Below, one piece after another: positions 1 to 6,072 of a DNA stretch of 6,331 bases. Position 1 is the stretch's first letter; every line of letters begins with the position of its first letter. Under the pieces are notes generated by a model. It did not search any database, was not told the DNA's origin, and saw only the letters and a list, made by a program, of their open reading frames with translations. The position numbers and the translations under genes are program-made. The DNA comes from an uncultured bacterium (lineage in GTDB: Bacteria > Hydrothermota > Tepidihabitantia > Tepidihabitantales > Tepidihabitantaceae): positions 1 through 6,331 of the forward strand of contig CAKZPX010000040.1 of NCBI GenBank assembly GCA_937139435.1, given 5' to 3'.

Positions 1-1
1 T

Positions 2-154
2 GAAGCTAACGGTCTTTCCCGGCTTTACTGGGCGATACAGCAGATGCGTGGGACAGCGGGAAAGAATCAACTCTCCGATGTCCGAACCGCTTTGGTTCAG
101 TCCTGGCGGGGTGTGCCCACTACCAGTAGTGTAGTGGCAATTCTAAAATCTTAA
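2..154 (+). CDS. SCP-x type thiolase, C-terminal fragment (5' truncated by window edge)
   Basis: The last 50 codons of an open frame enter from the left edge and stop at TAA 152-154. The peptide contains EANGLSRLYWAIQQMRG, followed by AGKNQL and QSWRGVPTTSSVVAIL. This matches the end of the thiolase C-terminal domain, just after the family GHPxGATGL motif (here ..EANGL), then the QLRG.AG.RQ helix and the closing beta strand. The family condenses or cleaves acyl-CoAs. The catalytic Cys and the GHP His would lie upstream of the window, so activity cannot be judged here. The stop codon overlaps the ribosome binding site of the next thiolase-fold gene, which is clearly a paralogue: its C-terminus has QLRGEAGKRQ and QAWGDLMQVGAVVVV at the same places. 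The two are probably co-translated and may be partners. The thiolase-superfamily call is firm. The substrate is unknown. Confidence 0.82.
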   Translation, partial: EANGLSRLYWAIQQMRGTAGKNQLSDVRTALVQSWRGVPTTSSVVAILKS

Positions 155-164
155 GGAGGAGAAT

Positions 165-1325
165 ATGGGACGTAGAGTTGCAATTGTTGGTGTCGGGATG
201 ACTAAATTTGTCCGGCGCGCCCAGGAAACCGGGCAGGAACTGGCTTATCACGCTGCCAAGATGGCACTTGATAGCTGTGGATTACATCTGGGGCAGGTGG
301 ATGGTGTTGTTCTGGGGTCAGCGCCTGACAGCTTTGATGGAGTCCATATGAAAGGTGAGTATCTATCACCTGGTGCCGGTGCCTGGGGCAAGCCCTATAT
401 GCGGTGTTTTGTTGGTGGTGCTACCGGGGTGTTTTCTGTTATAAATGGTTGGTACTACGTTGCATCCGGGTTATTTGACACCTGTCTTGTTGTATGTGAA
501 GAAAAAATGTCATCGTTTCAGCCCCATGCGCAGGCAGCGTTTCTAACGATATTTGATCACACCACCGAGAGACCGTTGAAGCCCAATTTGCTCTGGATTT
601 TTGCGCTGGAGATGAACCGGTATATGAGCACCTATGGTTTACGGAAAGAGGATATTGCTCTGGTGGCGGTGAAGAATAAGAACAATGCGCTGGACCACCC
701 CTGTGCTCAGATTGCAGATAAGGTGACCGTAGAGGAGATACTTAAGTCGGAGGTGCTTGCTTGGCCGGTGCAGCGCCTTGACGTGAGTCCGGTATCAGAT
801 GGAGCGACGGCGGTGGTGCTGGCGAATGAGACGGTGGCGCGTCGGGTTACAGATAAACCGGTCTGGATTGAGGGAGTTGGTTGGGCTCTGGACACCGCCT
901 ACTGGACAAACCGTGACCTGTGTTATCCAAGGTATGTGGAAGAGGCAGCACGAATGGCGTATAAAATGGCGGGGGTTACCGACCCCAGGCATCAGATTCA
1001 TGTTGCTGAACCTTATGACCCGTTTGATTACAAGGAACTTCATCATATGGAGGGACTTCTACTGTGCGGGAAAGGAGAGGCGCCGCAGTTGACGGTGGAC
1101 GGTGTAACCAGGCGAGATGGTGAGTTGCCGGTATGTCCTTCTGGTGGCTTGCTCGGGGTGGGAAACCCGATCTCTGCTGCTGGTTTGATGAAGGTGGCGG
1201 AGTTGTTCTGGCAGTTGCGGGGAGAGGCGGGTAAACGACAGATTGCCCGAAAGGCAAAACGGGGTATAGCACAAGCCTGGGGTGATTTAATGCAGGTTGG
1301 TGCGGTTGTTGTTGTAGGAATTTAG
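165..1325 (+). CDS. Thiolase-superfamily protein (SCP-x-like) lacking the canonical catalytic Cys and His
   Basis: A 386-residue thiolase-fold protein, a normal length for the SCP-x/archaeal thiolase group. ATG 165 is preceded by AAGGAGGA at 153-160. The N-terminus (VAIVGVGMTKF, residues 5-15) is the usual first strand and loop. Residues 80-102 (RCFVGGATG then VASG) correspond to the nucleophile loop, where active thiolases read roughly NACATG; the Cys position is Gly85. Residues 324-340 (CPSGGLLGVGNPISAAG) correspond to NPSGG...GHPxGATG, with Asn334 in place of His. A further motif, EPYDPFD, puts Tyr284 where many relatives have His in HDxF. Classical Claisen condensation or thiolysis therefore looks unlikely for this subunit alone. 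It may be a structural partner of the upstream thiolase, or an aldolase-like enzyme comparable to Ltp2, which also lacks the Cys and works with a DUF35 partner. Two DUF35 genes follow directly. The motif alignment was made by eye. The superfamily is sure; the function is not. Confidence 0.85.
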   Translation: MGRRVAIVGVGMTKFVRRAQETGQELAYHAAKMALDSCGLHLGQVDGVVLGSAPDSFDGVHMKGEYLSPGAGAWGKPYMRCFVGGATGVFSVINGWYYVASGLFDTCLVVCEEKMSSFQPHAQAAFLTIFDHTTERPLKPNLLWIFALEMNRYMSTYGLRKEDIALVAVKNKNNALDHPCAQIADKVTVEEILKSEVLAWPVQRLDVSPVSDGATAVVLANETVARRVTDKPVWIEGVGWALDTAYWTNRDLCYPRYVEEAARMAYKMAGVTDPRHQIHVAEPYDPFDYKELHHMEGLLLCGKGEAPQLTVDGVTRRDGELPVCPSGGLLGVGNPISAAGLMKVAELFWQLRGEAGKRQIARKAKRGIAQAWGDLMQVGAVVVVGI

Positions 1326-1333
1326 GAGGAAGT

Positions 1334-1849
1334 ATGAATAAAGAGAAGAAGATAGAATTTCCCGGCACCGGTTTAAGCGATGCCGATTTTAAGGAGGGAA
1401 GAGTCCTTACCACGAGATGGAAAGTGGATGCCCGTTATACGTGGGATGCAGGAGTTGCTATCGGACGCTATCTGGAAGGGATTAAAAAGGGAGTGATTCT
1501 CGGAGTGCGGTGTTATAAATGTGGTAGAACAATGGTTCCTCCCCGGATATTCTGTGAATGGTGTTTTCGTAATATTGATGAATGGGTGGAGTTAAAGGAT
1601 ACCGGTACAGTAAATACTTTTTCTCTGTGTTATGTTACCTGGGATGTGAAGCGGATAAAGGAACCACAGATTCCTGCAGTAATTGAGATTGATGGTGCCT
1701 CTCCTGGCATGGGCATAATGCACCTTTTGGGCGAGGTTGATCCGCAAAAAGTTCATATAGGAATGCGGGTGAAAGCGGTGTGGCGTCCCGCTGGGGAACG
1801 CGAGGGGGCGATTACTGATATCCTTTACTGGAAACCTTTAGAAAAATAA
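1334..1849 (+). CDS. DUF35 / zinc-ribbon OB-fold protein, thiolase partner (first copy)
   Basis: A 171-residue protein with the DUF35 layout: an N-terminal helical part (about residues 36-53), a rubredoxin-like zinc ribbon with Cys60-x2-Cys63-x10-Cys74-x2-Cys77, and an OB-fold (about 84-167) ending in the family motif EGAITDILYWKP. In archaeal acetoacetyl-CoA thiolase/HMG-CoA synthase complexes and in ChsH2 and BbsA, such proteins bind a thiolase-fold partner and help bind or channel the CoA moiety. Here it directly follows the thiolase-fold gene with an 8-base gap; the ribosome binding site (AGGAGGA, 1324-1330) overlaps that gene's TAG stop. All four zinc ligands are intact. The roughly 35 residues before the conserved helical part make it slightly longer than its paralogue. 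DUF35 identity is firm. Partnership with the neighbouring thiolase(s) is inferred from order and family precedent. No substrate can be assigned. Confidence 0.9.
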   Translation: MNKEKKIEFPGTGLSDADFKEGRVLTTRWKVDARYTWDAGVAIGRYLEGIKKGVILGVRCYKCGRTMVPPRIFCEWCFRNIDEWVELKDTGTVNTFSLCYVTWDVKRIKEPQIPAVIEIDGASPGMGIMHLLGEVDPQKVHIGMRVKAVWRPAGEREGAITDILYWKPLEK

Positions 1850-1859
1850 GGAGGATATT

Positions 1860-2333
1860 ATGGCATTAAAAGAACGGGTGGAGCGGTTAACACAGACCAA
1901 AGCTTGGTACGGTGAGTTACCGGTTGAAAGTCTTTACACTGCGGGTATTGCTGGAGAGCGATTCTTCCGGACGCTAAAGGATAATGGCGAATTTAGCGGC
2001 ACAAAGTGTAAGTGCTGTGGTATAGTTTATGTTCCGGGTCGGATATTCTGTGAGAGATGTTTCGCACCACTGGAGGAGTGGCTTACGGTTGCCTCTTATG
2101 GAACGCTGGAGTCCTGGACAGTGGTGTATGTCGGATTGGATGGGTCCAGATTAGCGGAGCCGATTATAGTTGGTTTGATTAGACTGGACGGTGCTTCTAC
2201 GGTGCTGGTACACCGGTTGGGAGAAGTTACACCGGATACTCTCAGTATCGGGATGAAGTTTACAGCGGTTCTTAAACCCAAGACGAAACGTGAAGGTGCG
2301 ATTACCGATATCCTTTACTTTAAACCTGTTTAA
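1860..2333 (+). CDS. DUF35 / zinc-ribbon OB-fold protein, thiolase partner (second copy)
   Basis: A 157-residue paralogue of the preceding gene. The N-terminal segment (YTAGIAGERFFRTL, 26-39) aligns with YTWDAGVAIGRYLEG of the first copy. The zinc ribbon is Cys50-x2-Cys53-x10-Cys64-x2-Cys67, with an extra Cys52, and RIFCE.CF is shared. The OB-fold (about 74-155) ends in EGAITDILYFKP. The DNA for that last motif is almost the same in both copies (1808-1829 and 2298-2319, one mismatch), although the rest has diverged widely; strong constraint on the motif is the likely cause. The start is ATG 1860 behind AAGGAGG at 1848-1854, which overlaps the TAA of the first copy. As in the family, it probably docks onto a thiolase-fold subunit. 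Two DUF35 genes after two thiolase genes suggest either two separate pairs or one mixed complex. Identity is firm; the exact partner is not known. Confidence 0.9.
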   Translation: MALKERVERLTQTKAWYGELPVESLYTAGIAGERFFRTLKDNGEFSGTKCKCCGIVYVPGRIFCERCFAPLEEWLTVASYGTLESWTVVYVGLDGSRLAEPIIVGLIRLDGASTVLVHRLGEVTPDTLSIGMKFTAVLKPKTKREGAITDILYFKPV

Positions 2334-2345
2334 TTTAAAAACGAT

Positions 2346-2351
2346 AAGGAG
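2346..2351 (+). promoter_or_regulatory. Ribosome binding site deciding the lipoprotein start
   Basis: AAGGAG lies 11 bases before ATG 2363. The frame is also open from GTG 2351, but that codon overlaps the ribosome binding site itself and would have none upstream. ATG 2363 also gives a clean lipoprotein signal peptide starting MTDYRKQR. The spacing is slightly long. Confidence 0.6.
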
Positions 2352-2362
2352 TGCTGGAACCA

Positions 2363-2998
2363 ATGACTGATTACAGGAAGCAGAGAATAAAAGTTCTTGT
2401 TTCGTTGGCGTTGTTCGTAAGCATTTTAGGTTGTGCGTCAGAAAAAAAGAAGGATACGGTAGCCAGAGAAAAGCAGGTGTTTGTGGAGGAGATTCCTGCA
2501 ATGACCGTGGTAACGGTAAATAGAATCGGTTCCTATTCGGAAATTGCCAAAGTAATTACCGAAACTATAGAACTGTTAGAAAGGAAAGGCATTTCAACCA
2601 CGGGTATACCGTTTGCTTTTTATTACAACAGTCCAGAAATGGTACCACCGGAGAGTTGTGAGTGGGCGGTATGCATTCCTGTTCCTGCTGGTACGAGCGG
2701 TGAGACCCAGGCGGGCATGAATGTCCGGGTCTTAGAGCCGATGGAGGTGGCATTAGCATTTCACACCGGTGGCTGGGATAATGTTTCTGCTACCTATCAG
2801 CAGGTGATGGAGTGGATTGCTAATAACGACTGGGAGATCGCTGGTCCGGCGGTTGAATTTTTCCTTTCTCCTGCTGAAGATGGGCCGGATTCAATTAGAA
2901 CCAAGGTTGGATTTGTCATTACCATCGTTGAAAATAACGAAGACTATGAGGAAGAAGAGGAGATTGAGGATGGGGAATCGACAGGTGACGAGGGGTGA
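2363..2998 (+). CDS. Predicted lipoprotein with GyrI-like (AraC effector-binding) domain
   Basis: A 211-residue protein counted from ATG 2363. Residues 1-24 are a lipoprotein signal: basic DYRKQRIK, a hydrophobic stretch, then ILGC with Cys24 as the expected lipidation site. A short charged linker follows (SEKKKD). Residues about 44-190 look like a GyrI-like/effector-binding domain: VVTVNRIGSY, GIPFAFYYNSP, CEWAVCIPV, a VALAFHTGGWDNV segment and GPAVEFFLSP. Members of this fold bind small molecules as regulator domains, inhibit gyrase, or (some) hydrolyse ligands. The late TEI signature of many members reads TKV here. The last 22 residues are mostly Glu and Asp (EDYEEEEEIED). No DNA-binding domain is present, so a transcription-factor role is unlikely; a surface or periplasmic ligand-binding role is inferred. 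It lies 29 bases after the DUF35 gene and 38 before the ATPase genes, possibly in the same transcript. The domain call rests on pattern recognition only. Confidence 0.7.
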   Translation: MTDYRKQRIKVLVSLALFVSILGCASEKKKDTVAREKQVFVEEIPAMTVVTVNRIGSYSEIAKVITETIELLERKGISTTGIPFAFYYNSPEMVPPESCEWAVCIPVPAGTSGETQAGMNVRVLEPMEVALAFHTGGWDNVSATYQQVMEWIANNDWEIAGPAVEFFLSPAEDGPDSIRTKVGFVITIVENNEDYEEEEEIEDGESTGDEG

Positions 2999-3036
2999 TT
3001 TTCAGACCTTACTTTAAACAACTGCCGGAGTAAACA

Positions 3037-3366
3037 ATGGGAATTGAGGCAAACGAAATAATCCAGGAGATAAAAAAGGCAGAGGAAGAGGCGCAGAGGA
3101 TGATTGAGGAAGTGGAGCGAGATATGAAGATTGCGCTGAGTGCAGCAGAGGCGAAAGCAGCGGAGGACGTGGAGAGATTTCGGGATATTTTGCAAGAAAA
3201 CATGGCAAGGGCATTGGCTGAAACTGAGAAAGAAGCACGGGAGATGTATGATAATATCGTGCGTACAGCAAAAGAACAGGCGGAGAAATTAAAAGGTGTA
3301 CCCCCGGGCCGTATGAAACAGGCGGTTGATTTGCTGGTGGAAAACGTGAAGAATAAATGGCAATAG
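3037..3366 (+). CDS. V/A-type ATPase peripheral stalk subunit H/G (NtpF-like)
   Basis: A 109-residue, highly charged protein that is almost all heptad-like helix (Glu, Lys, Ala and Arg rich), with one break at VPPGR (about residues 88-92) before a short C-terminal helix (MKQAVDLLVENV). This is typical of archaeal AhaH, Thermus G and Enterococcus NtpF, which pair with subunit E as a right-handed coiled coil to form the peripheral stator stalk linking the A/B head to subunit I. Sequence alone would only suggest a coiled-coil stalk protein; the place directly before subunit I, as in known operons, makes the call. The start ATG 3037 has GGAG at 3027-3030. Its 3' end overlaps the start of subunit I by 10 bases, which suggests translational coupling. 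The length is normal for the family. Confidence 0.85.
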   Translation: MGIEANEIIQEIKKAEEEAQRMIEEVERDMKIALSAAEAKAAEDVERFRDILQENMARALAETEKEAREMYDNIVRTAKEQAEKLKGVPPGRMKQAVDLLVENVKNKWQ

Positions 3367-5576
3367 AACAGGTCAGTAAGGTTGTCGTTGCTGTCCATCA
3401 AGATATAAAAGACAATTTTCTCCATCGGTTACAACGATTAGGAGTACTTCATATTATTCGGGTGACTGAGGGTGAAACCGAATACTGGGGTAAGGAGGAG
3501 AAGGATACATTGTCCCGGCTTCTGGCAACTATTGATGCTCTGACAGCGATTGAAGGGAAAAAAGCGTCCAAGAAGATTCCTATAACAAGAAAAGAATATG
3601 AAGCGATTGCTACAGGGTACGACCATCAGAGCTGTGTGAACGAAATAGAGAAGTTGACAGCACAGAAGGCCGAACGCGAGAATAGGATGAAATTAATTTC
3701 CGAGGAAGTAACCCGGTTAAAACCCTGGATTGAGCTTTCGGATAGTTTTGTTAACGCGGAGGCATTTGTCAGTGTCAGGATATTATTTGGTAAAATCACC
3801 GGGAGAGAGGAATTCAATAGCATTCAACAAACAATGGTAGATAAACCTGCCACGGTGGTTAAGATTAGTGAGGAAGGCGAGGCGATTTATGCGGTTCTGG
3901 TGGCGGCGAAAGAACTGGTGGAGGAGGTAACTGGGTTATTGGCAGGACAACGTTGGGAGTATATTGATTTAAAATTGAACAATCGTCGCCCGGCGGATAT
4001 AATTGCCGAACTAATTCAGGAAGAACACCACCTAAAGGAAGAAGTAAATGAAATTCAGAAGAAGATAAGTGAACTGACTGAGGAATTGCCGCGTTTGAAA
4101 GTTAAGGCAGATACGATTATTAATGCCCGCCAGTGCGAAGAGATTACTAAAGTAGCGATTAAATCCGAGTCAGTTTTCGTGATTTATGGCTGGGTAAGAG
4201 AACGTGATTTTAATAAACTCCAACGATTGGTAGAAGAAAGCGGGGCGGCAGCAATTGCACGAATCCAGCCCGAGCCTGATGAAATACCTCCAGTGGCGCT
4301 GACTAATCGTAAGATTGTGCGACCCTTTGAACTGGTTCTGGAGCTGTATCAACTGCCTCTACCGACAGAAATGGATCCAACATGGTTGATTGCACCATTT
4401 TTCGGGATATTTTTTGCTTTGTGTCTTACGGATGCTGGTTATGGTATTATTCTTGCGGTGATTGCTTTTTTACTGCTCAGGAAAATGGGAATGAATAATA
4501 AACTCTTAGGTATTATACTTATCGGTGCCATTCTTACCATACCAGCCGGTGCACTGGTGGGAGGATGGTTCGGTGACCTTCCTGACCGCCTAGGCATAAT
4601 TAAACTTTTAGGATTGAAAAAGGGGTACTTGTGGTTTGATCCAATGAAAGAACCGATGAAGTTTTTTGTTCTTTCTCTCGCGCTGGGCTACCTTCAGTTG
4701 ATAAGCGGTATTGCCTTTGAAATAGCTGATTGCATACGCATTAAGAACTACGGTGATGCATTTTTAGGACAGTTGCCCTGGTTTCTTTTGATCAACGGTG
4801 TTGCTCTGCGTCTGGTGTTCGGACGGGTGTTTCCGGAGGTGGTAAATTCGGTATTGTTGGTCGCTGTGCTTCTTTCCGCAGCAGCGATAGTTGTTTTTAC
4901 CCGTCGAGAGCGAACCACATTGTTTTCCCAGTGGTTGTGGTTTGGGTTCATGGGTGGGTTACTGGTCTTCTGGGCAGGGAAGATGGACTGGCTTCCTCGG
5001 TACTTTCTTGTGGCTAAATGGATAGTGTTCGCGGTATTTCTGGTAATGGTGGTTAGTGCTTTAGTATCCGGGTTCCATAGGAAGAAGCGTTTACTGCTGC
5101 CGATGGTTCTCGGGGTGATGACCGCTGCCGGAGTTGTGCTCTATTTTTTACGGATGTTGCCATTCTGGGTGCCGGGTTTACTGGGTTCTGTGCTTTATTT
5201 TGTTACCCCGGCGGGAGAAAAATTGTTGAAGAAGTTTATCTGGGGCGGGTATGCCCTTTACGGGGCGACCAGTTATGTTGGTGTATTACTTTCTTATATC
5301 CGGTTGATGGCTCTGGGGATGTGTAGCGGGGGAGTGGCGGTGGCAATAAATGTCATTGCCTGGATGGTGTTACCCATTCCAGTGGTTGGAATTTTGCTGG
5401 CTCTCATTGTGCTGGTGGTCGGTCATACTTACAATATTGCGGTAAATGTATTGGGAGCATTTGTCCATTCCTTGAGATTACAGTATGTGGAATTTTTCCC
5501 ACGGTTCTATACTGGTGGCGGGGATCCATTTTTGCCTTTTAGAGAAACAAATCAGTTTGTAGTTATGAAATCATAA
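3357..5576 (+). CDS. V/A-type ATP synthase/ATPase subunit I (subunit a)
   Basis: A 739-residue membrane stator subunit that carries the ion half-channels. Residues 1 to about 340 are the cytoplasmic arm, with coiled-coil stretches (about 80-120 and 220-255) that bind the E/H stalks. The membrane domain begins with DPTWLIAPFFGIFFALCLTDAGYG (two parts, residues 341-364), the family signature. The essential Arg facing the rotor carboxylate is probably Arg649 in LLSYIRLMALG. A second conserved Arg is Arg707 in FVHSLRLQYVEFFPRFY, and GHTYNIAVN lies between them. Arg649 is 90 residues from the end, as in Thermus and Enterococcus relatives, but the protein is about 75-90 residues longer than their roughly 650-665. 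The excess seems to lie in residues about 490-620, which hold several hydrophobic segments. The start ATG 3357 lies inside the end of subunit H/G, with only a weak ribosome binding site. Confidence 0.95.
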   Translation: MAIEQVSKVVVAVHQDIKDNFLHRLQRLGVLHIIRVTEGETEYWGKEEKDTLSRLLATIDALTAIEGKKASKKIPITRKEYEAIATGYDHQSCVNEIEKLTAQKAERENRMKLISEEVTRLKPWIELSDSFVNAEAFVSVRILFGKITGREEFNSIQQTMVDKPATVVKISEEGEAIYAVLVAAKELVEEVTGLLAGQRWEYIDLKLNNRRPADIIAELIQEEHHLKEEVNEIQKKISELTEELPRLKVKADTIINARQCEEITKVAIKSESVFVIYGWVRERDFNKLQRLVEESGAAAIARIQPEPDEIPPVALTNRKIVRPFELVLELYQLPLPTEMDPTWLIAPFFGIFFALCLTDAGYGIILAVIAFLLLRKMGMNNKLLGIILIGAILTIPAGALVGGWFGDLPDRLGIIKLLGLKKGYLWFDPMKEPMKFFVLSLALGYLQLISGIAFEIADCIRIKNYGDAFLGQLPWFLLINGVALRLVFGRVFPEVVNSVLLVAVLLSAAAIVVFTRRERTTLFSQWLWFGFMGGLLVFWAGKMDWLPRYFLVAKWIVFAVFLVMVVSALVSGFHRKKRLLLPMVLGVMTAAGVVLYFLRMLPFWVPGLLGSVLYFVTPAGEKLLKKFIWGGYALYGATSYVGVLLSYIRLMALGMCSGGVAVAINVIAWMVLPIPVVGILLALIVLVVGHTYNIAVNVLGAFVHSLRLQYVEFFPRFYTGGGDPFLPFRETNQFVVMKS

Positions 5577-5583
5577 GGAGGAG
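5575..5583 (+). promoter_or_regulatory. Ribosome binding site for the GTG-started subunit K
   Basis: AAGGAGGAG overlaps the TAA stop of subunit I (5574-5576) and ends 3 bases before GTG 5587, with the GGAGG core 5 bases away. It supports GTG 5587 as the start. No in-frame ATG occurs before codon 27, which lies inside the first membrane helix. Confidence 0.75.
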
Positions 5584-5586
5584 CAA

Positions 5587-6066
5587 GTGGTTGATCCATT
5601 GGGTTTAGCAATAGCCCTGTTAGGCTGTGTAATCGCTGTATTACCGGCAGGTATTGGTTCGGCTATGGGAATAAGGTATGTCGCCGAGGTGGCAAACGGA
5701 GTTATGGCTGAGGATCCGAAGAAATTCGGTAATCTCTTTATACTGGTGGCACTTCCTGGTACTCAAGGTTTCTACGGGTTTCTTGGTGCCTTTCTGGCGA
5801 TGATGAAATTAGGAGTTCTGGGAGAACTGGCTCCCATTACATTTGGCCAGGGTTTACAGATGTTTGCTGCCTGTCTTCCTGTTGGTATTGCAGGCTGGCT
5901 TAGTGCTATATGGCAGGGGAAGGCTTGTGCTGCGGGAGCAGAACTGGTAGCGAAGCGTCCTGCCGAGGCAACCAAAGCGGTTATCTTTGGGGCACTGATT
6001 GAGACTTATGCGGTGCTCGGACTCCTTGCAACAATATTTTTGCAGCTGGGCGTAAAACTGGGTTAA
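5587..6066 (+). CDS. V/A-type ATPase rotor subunit K (subunit c), four-helix, predicted Na+-binding
   Basis: A 159-residue proteolipid made of two fused helical hairpins (helices about 5-29, 48-74, 86-110 and 127-154). It forms the membrane ring that carries ions past subunit I. The second hairpin has the ion-binding carboxylate Glu139 in ALIETYAVLG. The first hairpin has LPGTQGFYG instead of a carboxylate, as in Enterococcus hirae NtpK. All five E. hirae Na+ ligands have counterparts: Leu56, Thr59, Gln60 (NtpK Leu61, Thr64, Gln65), Gln110 and Glu139 (same numbers in NtpK). Na+ coupling is therefore likely, with one ion site per four helices. The length matches NtpK (156) and not the two-helix Thermus-type subunits of about 100 residues. 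It starts at GTG 5587, 10 bases after subunit I. The subunit identity is near certain; ion choice is an inference from residues. Confidence 0.95.
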   Translation: MVDPLGLAIALLGCVIAVLPAGIGSAMGIRYVAEVANGVMAEDPKKFGNLFILVALPGTQGFYGFLGAFLAMMKLGVLGELAPITFGQGLQMFAACLPVGIAGWLSAIWQGKACAAGAELVAKRPAEATKAVIFGALIETYAVLGLLATIFLQLGVKLG

Positions 6067-6072
6067 TCACCG

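Noticed and set aside
1390..1397. AAGGAGG-like sequence inside the first DUF35 gene, and a similar one near 3491
   Set aside because: Neither is followed at proper distance by an in-frame start of a plausible gene. Both fall in coding sequence rich in Lys/Glu/Gly codons.
976..1413. 145-codon open frame on the minus strand
   Set aside because: It lies antisense over the well-supported thiolase and DUF35 genes, its Pro/Ser/Leu-rich protein has no recognisable motif, and it has no sensible ribosome binding site. It is a codon-bias shadow.
1808..2319. Near-identical 22-base words (1808-1829 and 2298-2319) as a functional DNA repeat
   Set aside because: They encode the same conserved family motif (AITDILY) at the same place in two paralogous proteins, so protein constraint explains the match.
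2351..2362. GTG 2351 as an upstream start of the lipoprotein
   Set aside because: The codon overlaps AAGGAG, the only good ribosome binding site, which instead serves ATG 2363.
2999..3036. Possible terminator or promoter between the lipoprotein and the ATPase genes
   Set aside because: No stable inverted repeat with a T-run and no convincing -35/-10 pair can be seen in the 38 bases.
3009..3425. 138-codon open frame on the minus strand
   Set aside because: Ser/Ala/Phe-rich mirror of the Glu/Lys/Ala-rich coiled-coil subunit H/G. It is antisense to two firm ATPase genes and shows no domain.
5587..6066. F-type ATP synthase c subunit as an alternative for subunit K
   Set aside because: Four helices, LPGTQG and IETYAVLG motifs, and neighbours I, H/G and E all point to the V/A-type.
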